From: a virus
Direction: 5' to 3' (one strand)
DNA length: 64,000 bases
Virus record (IMG/VR): IMGVR_UViG_3300014501_000016
Span: 1-64,000 of that record
Each line of letters starts with the position of its first letter. Within the stretch, counting starts at the first letter, position 1. Below the pieces are notes generated by a model that was not told the DNA's origin, searched no databases, and saw only the letters and a program-made list of their open reading frames with translations. A program made the position numbers and the translations under genes. Positions 23,842 to 30,840 of this stretch are shown here, one piece after another.

Positions 23842-24185
23842 GCCGGGAGGACAATTGGCTCAGTCTTTGGTCTGTGGCATGCCACGATCTAGGCCTTACT
23901 TCAAGGGAGTTTTGGGCTCTCACGCCGCGAATGATGGATGCCCTGCTCAAGCGGCTGGAGCGGGCCCGGCGAGACGTGGAAATTATGCCCGCCCAGATCG
24001 CTGCCTGCGTGGTGAACTTCTCGATGGGGCACCCGAAGAAACCAGTATCGCCGAAAGACTTCATGCCAAGTGAGTGGGCCAGAAACCCACCGGTCGAGAA
24101 GAAGCCTAAGCGCAGGAAGCGGCAACTGATCGCAACCGAGATTAGAGCGACGATGGACGCGTGGTTGAGGAATCAAAATGGCTAG
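23467..24185 (+). CDS. tail assembly chaperone, -1 frameshift fusion (GT-like)
   Basis: A -1 shift at 23823-23829 joins the first frame to the frame that runs to 24185, giving 239 residues. The T-like extension contains LSREDNWLSLWSVACHDLGL, MMDALLKRLERARRDVE and a basic C-terminus (KKPKRRKRQL). The downstream frame has no start before 23874, well into its conserved part, so frameshifting is the natural way to make it. This matches lambda G/GT logic just upstream of the tape measure. Confidence 0.75.
23823..23829 (+). promoter_or_regulatory. -1 ribosomal frameshift site A_AAC_CCC
   Basis: The heptamer AAACCCC fits X_XXY_YYZ in the zero frame (A AAC CCC), with four further C/G bases extending the run. 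The stop of the short product lies 10 bases downstream. It is followed by a GC-rich stretch that could act as stimulator. Confidence 0.7.
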
Positions 24186-24345
24186 ATACGTCATCACGCT
24201 GTGGGACGATACCGAACTTAATTTCACGAACTGGGAGGCACGTGTCGAGCACGGCATGTTCATTATCGAAGACGCCCATGCCAGCTATGTCATCCCCCTG
24301 AGCAGCATCAGGTTGATGCAGGAAATTGCGGCCGACAATGAGTGA
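24178..24345 (+). CDS. small hypothetical protein
   Basis: 55 residues: MARYVITLWDDTELNFTNWE, then VEHGMFIIEDAHASYVIPLS. The start overlaps the GT-frame stop, and the stop overlaps the gp10-like start by 8 bases. The compact beta-type sequence and tight packing support it. Unknown role. Confidence 0.6.
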   Translation: MARYVITLWDDTELNFTNWEARVEHGMFIIEDAHASYVIPLSSIRLMQEIAADNE

Positions 24346-24805
24346 CGATATCGGCCTTACGTTTGAGGGGCTGCCTCAATTTGACGCCGCGATGCAGGAG
24401 CTTGCCGGACCCGGTTTTGATCGTGCCTCGCGCAAAGCCTTGCGGGCTGGGGGCAGGATCATACAGGAGGCAATTACTGAAGCCGCTCCGGTGCGGACGC
24501 CTTTACCCAGCGGTGATGCGCTCCCGCCAGGTGCACTGAAAAGCGATATCGAACTCCATGTCGCCAAGGAGGGAGACGGCTCCTTCGCGGCCTATATAGA
24601 GCCTGGAAAATATACCATCCGGGTGGCGCGCTGGGTGGAGGAAGGTCACGCAGAAAAACGCGGCAAGAAAGTGACTGGCCGTGTAGAGGCGCACCCGTTC
24701 TTCCGGCGCGCATTCGAATCCTCTGTAGACCAAGCCGAGGCTACTGCGCTCGAAACCTTTAACGAAAAGATCGCAGAAGAAGCAGCAAAAGTGGGGTTGG
24801 GCTAA
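24338..24805 (+). CDS. HK97 gp10-like tail component
   Basis: 155 residues from ATG 24338. FEGLPQFDAAMQELAGPGF, then ASRKALRAGGRIIQEAITEA, VARWVEEGHAEKRG and HPFFRRAFESSVDQAEATAL follow the gp10/neck family pattern. It normally acts at the head-tail neck. Its place after the chaperone rather than before the tube gene is a small rearrangement. Confidence 0.82.
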   Translation: MSDDIGLTFEGLPQFDAAMQELAGPGFDRASRKALRAGGRIIQEAITEAAPVRTPLPSGDALPPGALKSDIELHVAKEGDGSFAAYIEPGKYTIRVARWVEEGHAEKRGKKVTGRVEAHPFFRRAFESSVDQAEATALETFNEKIAEEAAKVGLG

Positions 24806-27235
24806 ATGGCAGCAGGCAGCAGCGTAACCGCAAGGCTGGGGTGGGACGGAACCGCATTCAGTGCAGGGATAACAAAGTCTCGCGCGGAGATGAAGGCCCT
24901 GGCCGGCGACAGCAAGGAGACTGGCCGCGAAATGCACGAGGCCATGACGCGCGGCCGTGAATCCGTAGCACTGCTATCGAACGAGATTGGACTTCATCTC
25001 GACCGCGAGTTGCGCAACTTTCTCGCCGGGATGCCAGCCGTCACGAAGGCTCTCGCTGGCGCGTTTGACATCGCCGCGGTGATCGGAATCGGTTTCGCGC
25101 TCGCCGAATCAGCCAAGCGCGTGGCTGAGTTCATCAAGGAGGCAAAGGAGATGCCGCGGGTTATCGCCGAAGGTTTTGAATCCCTAAACCTGTCGGCACA
25201 GGCGGCGAACGATGAACTCGACGTCACAAATGACAAGATTGAAAGGCAGATTGCCAAGCTGGAGCACAAGCCAGAGACTAACGGTGCGAAGCTCGCTTTG
25301 GACGAAGCCAAGGTAGCGGCCGATCAATTCGCTAAATCCGTGGAAACGGCTGCCAACGCCATGGAAAGGCTGCTTAAAGAAAACCAGATCTCGATAGTGC
25401 AGGGATTTTTCACGGATACGGCCCCCACCAAAGAACTCGCTGGCACCATCAAGCCTTTTGAGGACGACAAGAAGCATTTGGCCACCCAGGCGGCAATCGC
25501 GAAGAGTCTCGGCGACGAAAAAGCATACGCCTTGAACATGAAAGATTTTCATGATAAAGAGGAGTCTGAACTAGAGAAAATGTTGGCCGTTTTTCATGAT
25601 GCTCAAGCGAAGCAATTGGAAATGGTCGGCGTAAACAAGGTCAACCAGGAGCAGACCCCTATCATGACGACGGCGCAGAGCGTCATTGATTCAATCCAGC
25701 TTTCGCGTGCGCACGAGCAGTCGCTGAAGACGAACACTGTGGATAAGGGCAAGCTCGCCGACGCCGAAAAGGCCGCTCAGGTGAGGGAAGAGGCAAAGAG
25801 GCTCGCCGCGGCCATGAAAGCAGCCCAGGAGGCGATTGTCCAGCAGTGGCGCGAGAGTCTCGACCAAGACAAGGCCAATAGCGAAGTCAGTCTCGCGCAG
25901 GAAGCTGCATATTGGCAATTTCGAGCGGAAACGGCGAAGACTGGGTCGCTAAGCTACACGAAAGCCCTGGATGAGGCCAATAAGGTCATCGCTCACATCA
26001 ATGCCCAGACCATGCAGGGGCGTAAGGAGTTGGGGAAAAAGAATGATGAGTTCGACAAGATAGCTGCGGAATCATACAAGCCAGACACCATGGATCTCAG
26101 CCGGGGCGATACTGGCCGGGAGGAAAATCAAGCCCGCCAGGATGCCGAATACGTCCGGTCGCTCAACGAGCAGATTGCGGCCCAGCGCCAGGCCGCCACG
26201 GCAGTGGCAGAACAGTCGCTGGAGATGGCCCTCGCCGCCGGGCAGATGTCCAAGCTCGACGCCGCGCAAGTGTTGGCTACCATGCACACCCAGGACTTCG
26301 AGCAGGCCCAGGAGCGGCTGCGTGCTGCACTGGCGGCGGCCGCGTTGGTTCCGGGCGAAGCTGGCCGCACCCAGCTCGCAGGGCTCAACGCTCAGGCTGC
26401 ACAGATGCAGGGGCAGCGCCAGATGCAGATCGCGTCGGACCAACAGGCGGTATCCAGCCAACAGCTTGGTCCCGCCATGCAACAGACGCTCGGCATTATC
26501 GCCAACGAGTGGAGCTCGATGACGAAGTCCATAATCGAGGTCACCACCCGGGCGATGGATTCCTTTAACGAGGACATCACCAAGATGGCTACCGGCCAGG
26601 GAAAGAGGTCTGATTTTGGGCATACCTTGCTAGGGGCCGGACAGGGCCTGTTTCAAACCGCATTGAAGTCATTCGAAGGCAACGCTCTTAAGGCGTTCGG
26701 CCTGGGAGGCACCAAGAAGGCTGACGGATCGAAGGACAGCCCGTTTTACACCATAGATACCAGCAGCGGACCGGGCGCGGGCGGAGGCGGTCTTGCCGCG
26801 CAGGCCTCAAGCTTATTTCGCCCTTTTATCGGTGGCCAGCAACAAGGCCAGGGCGGCGGGGGTGGGATCGGAGGATTCTTCAAAACCCTGATGGGCGCCA
26901 GCGGCATGCTCAAGCTGCCGGGTAACATCGGAACGGATTCCTTCGGGATGCCAGCCGGATTCCAGGGCGGGTTCAGCGGTGGTGGCGACATTATGGGCGG
27001 CCACCCGGCGCTCGTGGGTGAGAACGGGCCAGAACTATTCACCCCGCGTTCTGCTGGGACCGTGAGCCCTAACGGCAGCTTTGGCGGCACATCGCACACT
27101 TACATGATCGACGCCCGCGGCTCAAATGACCCGGCAGCGATACATGCTGCGGTCGCCAGGGCCCTACCTCATGCCGTGGCGGCCAGCATCCAGGCGAATC
27201 ACGCGGCAAAGGCGCGGAGCCCGCACGGAAGGTAA
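24806..27235 (+). CDS. tape measure protein
   Basis: 809 residues, starting directly on the previous stop. Long helical coiled-coil stretches rich in Ala/Glu/Lys/Gln, one hydrophobic segment near residues 80-100 (FDIAAVIGIGFALAESAKRV) and a Gly/Ser-rich C-terminal part are typical. The C-terminal module (GENGPELFTPRSAGT, then IDARGSNDPAAIHAAVARAL) is the conserved end of many tape measures. Length predicts a tail of roughly 110-130 nm by the 0.15 nm per residue rule. The C-terminal module has a second copy at 29805-30263. Confidence 0.92.
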   Translation: MAAGSSVTARLGWDGTAFSAGITKSRAEMKALAGDSKETGREMHEAMTRGRESVALLSNEIGLHLDRELRNFLAGMPAVTKALAGAFDIAAVIGIGFALAESAKRVAEFIKEAKEMPRVIAEGFESLNLSAQAANDELDVTNDKIERQIAKLEHKPETNGAKLALDEAKVAADQFAKSVETAANAMERLLKENQISIVQGFFTDTAPTKELAGTIKPFEDDKKHLATQAAIAKSLGDEKAYALNMKDFHDKEESELEKMLAVFHDAQAKQLEMVGVNKVNQEQTPIMTTAQSVIDSIQLSRAHEQSLKTNTVDKGKLADAEKAAQVREEAKRLAAAMKAAQEAIVQQWRESLDQDKANSEVSLAQEAAYWQFRAETAKTGSLSYTKALDEANKVIAHINAQTMQGRKELGKKNDEFDKIAAESYKPDTMDLSRGDTGREENQARQDAEYVRSLNEQIAAQRQAATAVAEQSLEMALAAGQMSKLDAAQVLATMHTQDFEQAQERLRAALAAAALVPGEAGRTQLAGLNAQAAQMQGQRQMQIASDQQAVSSQQLGPAMQQTLGIIANEWSSMTKSIIEVTTRAMDSFNEDITKMATGQGKRSDFGHTLLGAGQGLFQTALKSFEGNALKAFGLGGTKKADGSKDSPFYTIDTSSGPGAGGGGLAAQASSLFRPFIGGQQQGQGGGGGIGGFFKTLMGASGMLKLPGNIGTDSFGMPAGFQGGFSGGGDIMGGHPALVGENGPELFTPRSAGTVSPNGSFGGTSHTYMIDARGSNDPAAIHAAVARALPHAVAASIQANHAAKARSPHGR

Positions 27236-27262
27236 CAGGTTACCAAAGAAATCCAGGTAACC
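27231..27262. repeat. GGTAAC palindrome and third copy
   Basis: GGTAAC-AG-GTTACC (27231-27244) is a perfect palindrome, and another GGTAACC lies at 27256-27262. The tape measure stop codon lies inside the first arm. It could be an operator or simple chance. Confidence 0.35.
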
Positions 27263-27292
27263 ATGGGGAACCGAGCGTATGCTCTCGACACC

Positions 27293-27739
27293 ATGAAGAT
27301 CGCAGTAATTGCACTGTTTCTCCTTGTCTTTCCTCTTGCGTCGCTTGCCAAACGGACAGCGACGTCCTCTGAGCCTGTCACCGTTTTTGTGGATGCGAAA
27401 GACGATTTCAGCGGTTTTATAGTGGCGGCACTTCAAAAGAAGCAGACGCCCGCATCCGTGGTCACGGATCGCACCAAGGCAGAGTATGTTTTGCAGTCCA
27501 CGGACGTGAGCACACATGTGGAATCGACCGGAGGCAAGATAGCGCGGTGCCTGTTTGCATCTTGCGCGGGGATTCAGGACACTTCGACGGTATCTGTCGA
27601 GTTGATAAACGTCAAAACGACGGCTATCGACTGGTCATACACGGTCCACAAACAGCGGGGCGGCGGGTACAACCAGCAGTCGATGGCCGAGGCGATTGCG
27701 AAACATCTAAAGAATCACCTTGAAGGCAAGGGCAACTAA
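27293..27739 (+). CDS. small secreted protein, acidobacterial-type family
   Basis: 148 residues from ATG 27293. The Sec signal is MKIAVIALFLLVFPLASLAK. Then VTVFVDAKDDFSGFIVAALQ, TKAEYVLQSTDVS and GKIARCLFASCAGIQDTSTV lead to SMAEAIAKHLKNHLE. I recognise this layout from short secreted proteins common in Acidobacteriota genomes; their function is not known. It lies between tape measure and distal tail genes, so it looks like a moron gene taken from the host. Confidence 0.7.
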   Translation: MKIAVIALFLLVFPLASLAKRTATSSEPVTVFVDAKDDFSGFIVAALQKKQTPASVVTDRTKAEYVLQSTDVSTHVESTGGKIARCLFASCAGIQDTSTVSVELINVKTTAIDWSYTVHKQRGGGYNQQSMAEAIAKHLKNHLEGKGN

Positions 27740-27743
27740 GTCT

Positions 27744-28181
27744 ATGCCGCTGCTCTCCAGGACTAAATGGGCTTTGGCTAGCATTGCGCTTTTGGGTACT
27801 CTCGGGGTGGCTGCCGCTAACCTCGTCGTCAACCTTCGGGCCGAGCGAATCCTCGCTGCGAACGCGCGGCAAGCTGCGCAGGACAAGACCGCAGCCGAGC
27901 AGGCCGCGGCGAAACAGTTTATCCAGCAACAGGAAGCCGACAATGAACGCATGGCGGCGGCAACGGTGGCACTTGACGCCCAGAACAAAGAGACGGAGCG
28001 CGAGACCAAGCAACTGGAGCGCGATAACAGGCAGGCCGAGCAGCAGACCAAGCAGATCCAGCTAGAAACCTGGGGGCCGGACGGACCGCCGAAAGGTGTA
28101 AACACTAAAGCATGTAAAGCGTGGACCGCGCGGGCGGCTGCTGGTCATATTTCAGATCCTCCGCCGCCAGACTGCACTTAG
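27744..28181 (+). CDS. membrane-anchored coiled-coil protein
   Basis: 145 residues from ATG 27744. An N-terminal membrane anchor (KWALASIALLGTLGVAAANL) precedes about 90 residues of heptad-rich Ala/Gln/Glu helix (ETERETKQLERDNRQAEQQT). The C-terminus is Pro/Gly-rich with two Cys. Possibly an envelope-facing moron product. No family recognised. Confidence 0.6.
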   Translation: MPLLSRTKWALASIALLGTLGVAAANLVVNLRAERILAANARQAAQDKTAAEQAAAKQFIQQQEADNERMAAATVALDAQNKETERETKQLERDNRQAEQQTKQIQLETWGPDGPPKGVNTKACKAWTARAAAGHISDPPPPDCT

Positions 28182-28207
28182 ACAATCGCGAATCTCGCAC
28201 CACACAG

Positions 28208-28233
28208 GGTCACCTTTCGCGGGTGGCCTTTTT
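28208..28233 (+). terminator. intrinsic terminator
   Basis: GGTCACC (28208-28214) pairs with GGTGGCC (28222-28228) with one wobble, followed by TTTTTC. It lies 17 bases before the start at 28250. Confidence 0.65.
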
Positions 28234-28249
28234 CATTGGAGGGAACAGG

Positions 28250-28489
28250 ATGGCAGACGTGAAGGAAGCTACTGAAGTTTTGTGCCAGGAGGAGTCTGAA
28301 GACCCAGGTCGCCCGCTCTCTTCAGCTTCTCTGCAAGTTCTAGAGCAATGTGAGGTTTTAGTAACAATTGAACCCGCTGAGGCGGCGCGTTGGTTGCGAG
28401 TGAAAGTACGTCCGGAAGATATTCTATGGACAGAAGGACGTCGGTTCCGGCCAGAAGAGATAGCTCGTATCCGGTCAGTGGCTGAGTGA
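28250..28489 (+). CDS. hypothetical protein (rival of antisense ORF)
   Basis: 79 residues from ATG 28250 with GGAGGGA upstream, placed after a terminator as other late genes are. The acidic N-terminus is followed by VTIEPAEAARWLRVKVRPED. Third-position GC is low for this genome. An equally well-started frame runs on the opposite strand (28269-28520), so at most one may be expressed as the main product. Confidence 0.4.
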   Translation: MADVKEATEVLCQEESEDPGRPLSSASLQVLEQCEVLVTIEPAEAARWLRVKVRPEDILWTEGRRFRPEEIARIRSVAE

Positions 28490-28520
28490 TGACGTTGCCA
28501 TTCTTGTCTCTCAGGTCCAT
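28269..28520 (-). CDS. hypothetical protein (antisense, rival of + ORF)
   Basis: 83 residues from ATG 28520 with GGAGGG 5 bases upstream. MDLRDKNGNVITQPLTGYEL opens it, and a C-terminal amphipathic helix PHIALELAEKLKRAGDLG closes it. Codon third positions look more GC-rich than in the opposing frame, and another leftward small gene lies at 28792-28992. I slightly favour this strand. Confidence 0.5.
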   Translation of the reverse strand: MDLRDKNGNVITQPLTGYELSLLAGTDVLLSIEYLPDVLSLATNAPPQRVQLLLKPHIALELAEKLKRAGDLGLQTPPGTKLQ

Positions 28521-28590
28521 GCGGTCCCTCCGGGGCAGCAATCGTAGCAGGTAGCGCCGAAGCCGATAACCGCTAAATAGTAACCATCGC

Positions 28591-28615
28591 AACCGTCCAG
28601 AACCGGGCGGTTTTT
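28591..28615 (+). terminator. intrinsic terminator
   Basis: AACCGTCC (28591-28598) pairs with GGGCGGTT (28605-28612) around AGAACC, followed by a T-run. It lies 20 bases before the start at 28635. Confidence 0.7.
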
Positions 28616-28634
28616 CATTGCGCGAAAGGAATTC

Positions 28635-28781
28635 ATGCACCTAAGTCACGTCGGCGTCCCATTCATCCTGCATGTGCTCGCGTTGATCTGTTTCGTGATC
28701 GCGACCTTTAACCTTCCCAAGGTGAAAATAAATCTGATCGCGGCCGGGCTAGCATTTTGGGTGCTGACGTTCCTCATCTGA
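28635..28781 (+). CDS. small two-helix membrane protein
   Basis: 48 residues from ATG 28635 with AAAGGAAT upstream. VPFILHVLALICFVIATFNL and NLIAAGLAFWVLTFLI are two membrane helices joined by a short basic loop. It resembles tiny phage membrane proteins of unknown role, and a holin or superinfection role is possible. Preceded by a terminator. Confidence 0.6.
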   Translation: MHLSHVGVPFILHVLALICFVIATFNLPKVKINLIAAGLAFWVLTFLI

Positions 28782-28791
28782 GCTCATGGTT

Positions 28792-28992
28792 TCACCAGCG
28801 TATGGGAACTTCGGTGATTTCGAACTCGAGCGCTGGCTCGGAATCTAGATCGCGAGCGGCTTTTCGCTCTATTTCTTGCGCACCATATTCGCTTTTGGCG
28901 GCACCGACAACGACGGTCTTGTCTGGCATGTGTGCAGTGACGACGAATACCGTCTCGTCGCCCAGTCCGATGAATGGTCTATCTAAAGCCAT
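28792..28992 (-). CDS. small hypothetical protein (leftward)
   Basis: 66 residues, MALDRPFIGLGDETVFVVTA onward, then an Ala/Glu helix and EFEITEVPIRW. Reads as a small alpha/beta protein. TTGGAG lies 7 bases before the ATG. Opposite to the surrounding late genes, so likely a separately expressed moron. Confidence 0.6.
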   Translation of the reverse strand: MALDRPFIGLGDETVFVVTAHMPDKTVVVGAAKSEYGAQEIERKAARDLDSEPALEFEITEVPIRW

Positions 28993-29031
28993 GGCTCGAC
29001 TCCAAGTATAAGTCGATTTCTACTCATCTCG

Positions 29032-29058
29032 AAGGACAGTCATCGCGACTGTCCTTTT
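29032..29058 (+). terminator. intrinsic terminator
   Basis: AAGGACAGTC (29032-29041) pairs perfectly with GACTGTCCTT (29047-29056), followed by TTC and a T-rich stretch. It ends about 20 bases before the start at 29079. Confidence 0.8.
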
Positions 29059-29078
29059 CTGTTTGTCCGGGAGCGTGA

Positions 29079-29705
29079 ATGTCCATTATCGGCAGCGTAA
29101 ATGGATTTCCACTCCTATCGGTGCCGTTGACACCCGGGCAGAGGCAGGTGGACTGGTCGATGTGCAATATTGTCGGCGCGGTCCCGAACAGCTTTACGGG
29201 TAGGCAGCAAATCTATAGCTGGCAAGCTGCCTACTGGGAGGCGGTGGTCACCATGCCGCCGATGCCCAGGACTACCGCTGAATCATGGATCGCATTCATG
29301 GCCCAGGCTCAGGGGATGAACGCGGTTTTTTACTTCGGCGATGGCTTGGGCGCGCAGCCACAAGGGTCGGCGCAGGGGCCCGGCGTAACGTCTGGATCTT
29401 TCCAGGCGCCTTTCCAGCTTGCGACCAAGGGCTGGACCCCTGGACAGTTCGCGCTTCTGTCTCCGGGCGACTGGATACAGATTGGCTGGCGTTTGTACAA
29501 AGTCCTCGACCAGATATCTAGCGATGGCGCGGGCAATGCATCCTTCGCAATCTGGCCGCAGATTCGGGAGATTCCACCAAACGGAACTGCGATTGTGACA
29601 ACAAACGCGCAGGGCCTGTTCTGCATGAAGTCGAACGTTTTGAAGTATTCCGTCAGCTATCTGCGTACGTACGGTCTAAGTTTTGAGATTCGCGAAGCCA
29701 TATAG
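29079..29705 (+). CDS. distal tail/minor tail protein
   Basis: 208 residues: FPLLSVPLTPGQRQVDWSMC, GRQQIYSWQAAYWEAVVTMP, SWIAFMAQAQGMNAVFYFGD, GDWIQIGWRLYKVLDQISSD and a beta C-terminus. The layout is that of tail proteins that follow the tape measure in siphoviruses (distal tail ring). Family membership inferred from position and fold pattern. Confidence 0.75.
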   Translation: MSIIGSVNGFPLLSVPLTPGQRQVDWSMCNIVGAVPNSFTGRQQIYSWQAAYWEAVVTMPPMPRTTAESWIAFMAQAQGMNAVFYFGDGLGAQPQGSAQGPGVTSGSFQAPFQLATKGWTPGQFALLSPGDWIQIGWRLYKVLDQISSDGAGNASFAIWPQIREIPPNGTAIVTTNAQGLFCMKSNVLKYSVSYLRTYGLSFEIREAI

Positions 29706-29724
29706 GCTGTTCGTTTTCGGGCCC

Positions 29725-29829
29725 ATGGGACGCGAGTGGTACGAGATCCAGCCCGGCCCGGTGGAAATTGAAATCTTGCGCAAGTGGTACAGGGATGAAG
29801 GCCTATGCACAGCGGTGGTCAAGCGGTGA
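29725..29829 (+). CDS. possible small protein
   Basis: 34 residues, MGREWYEIQPGPVEIEILRK then WYRDEGLCTAVVKR. The composition is protein-like and it overlaps the next gene's start, but no clear ribosome site is seen. Tentative. Confidence 0.35.
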   Translation: MGREWYEIQPGPVEIEILRKWYRDEGLCTAVVKR

Positions 29830-30263
29830 GCCATTTTGCGCGCAAGGTATTGGGCCCGAAGCCGCAGAACGGATTTTCGACCGGCGGCATAGTTGAGAAT
29901 TCAGCTCCTTACATTGTCGGGGAGGATCCCTGCGGCTGCCACCTGGGGGGGGCGCGGCACTACCAGATCGATTCACGCGGAAGCAGCGACCCGAAAGCAG
30001 TGGAAGCTGCCGTCAAGAGGGCGATCCAGGCGAGCCACGCAAGCGCCGATCGAGTCCCGGAACCGGCACGCACCATCACACTTCCCCGTCTCTGGGTCTG
30101 GGTGCCATCCCGTTCAGCGGAAGACATCAAGGCCGGTCGCGCAGGATGGCTACCGGCTGCAATCGCGGGTACGGATTGGGATGCGCAACAGTGGCGGACA
30201 CAGTACAAGGCTCGTCACATGTGCACCCTCTGGATAAAAGCGGGCCTCGGGAATGCCACGTAA
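29805..30263 (+). CDS. protein with a second copy of the tape-measure C-terminal module
   Basis: 152 residues. GFSTGGIVENSAPYIVGEDP and HYQIDSRGSSDPKAVEAAVK mirror GGDIMGGHPALVGENGPELF and YMIDARGSNDPAAIHAAVAR at the tape measure C-terminus. The last 70 residues (TLPRLWVWVPSRSAEDIKAG onward) are unrelated. It could compete with or cap the tape measure C-terminus at the tail tip, or be a duplication remnant. The next start overlaps its end. Confidence 0.65.
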   Translation: MHSGGQAVSHFARKVLGPKPQNGFSTGGIVENSAPYIVGEDPCGCHLGGARHYQIDSRGSSDPKAVEAAVKRAIQASHASADRVPEPARTITLPRLWVWVPSRSAEDIKAGRAGWLPAAIAGTDWDAQQWRTQYKARHMCTLWIKAGLGNAT

Positions 30264-30840
30264 CGTCACCTCGAACTATCTGTTGGCGCTCCAGGAGGGC
30301 TACTTATACCCGTGCATCCTTCTCGAGATCTATTTCGCATCCGGCCCGATACGAATCTGCACCGCGTATCAAAGCCTGATCATGGACGGCCTGCTTTTCA
30401 CGGCCGCGGGCTCGCTTCTGCAAGTGTCAACGATTGAGGACGGGTCAAGCGTTCAGGCAAGAGGTGTCAGCGTAACGCTTTCGGGTATCGATCCGAACTT
30501 GATTCAGTCAACGATGAGCGAGTTTCAGGTGGGGCTATCCGCGACCATCTACTTGGGTCTGTTCGCCGGTGAAGGGCTGGACCTGGTCAACAATCCGGTC
30601 GTCGCCTGGCAAGGGAGAACGGATCAGCCGACCATCACCGTGGACGAGAAGAGGGCCAGCATTCAAATGAATCTGGAATCGGTGCTTCTCGACATGAACG
30701 TGCCGGTTCCGTATCGGTATACGAATCAGGATCAACAGTTGTTCTCGCCGGGGGACCTTGGATTTTCCTGGGTCAATTCCATCCAGTCAATCCTCATCTA
30801 CTGGGGCACGAACACGAACTCGAATCCAGGTAATCCATGA
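30253..30840 (+). CDS. minor tail/baseplate hub-type protein
   Basis: 195 residues: RNVTSNYLLALQEGYLYPCI, EIYFASGPIRICTAYQSLIM, VQARGVSVTLSGIDPNLIQS and AWQGRTDQPTITVDEKRASI. The beta-rich pattern and location between distal tail protein and receptor genes fit a tail tip hub component. The stop overlaps the next start (ATGA). Confidence 0.72.
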   Translation: MPRNVTSNYLLALQEGYLYPCILLEIYFASGPIRICTAYQSLIMDGLLFTAAGSLLQVSTIEDGSSVQARGVSVTLSGIDPNLIQSTMSEFQVGLSATIYLGLFAGEGLDLVNNPVVAWQGRTDQPTITVDEKRASIQMNLESVLLDMNVPVPYRYTNQDQQLFSPGDLGFSWVNSIQSILIYWGTNTNSNPGNP

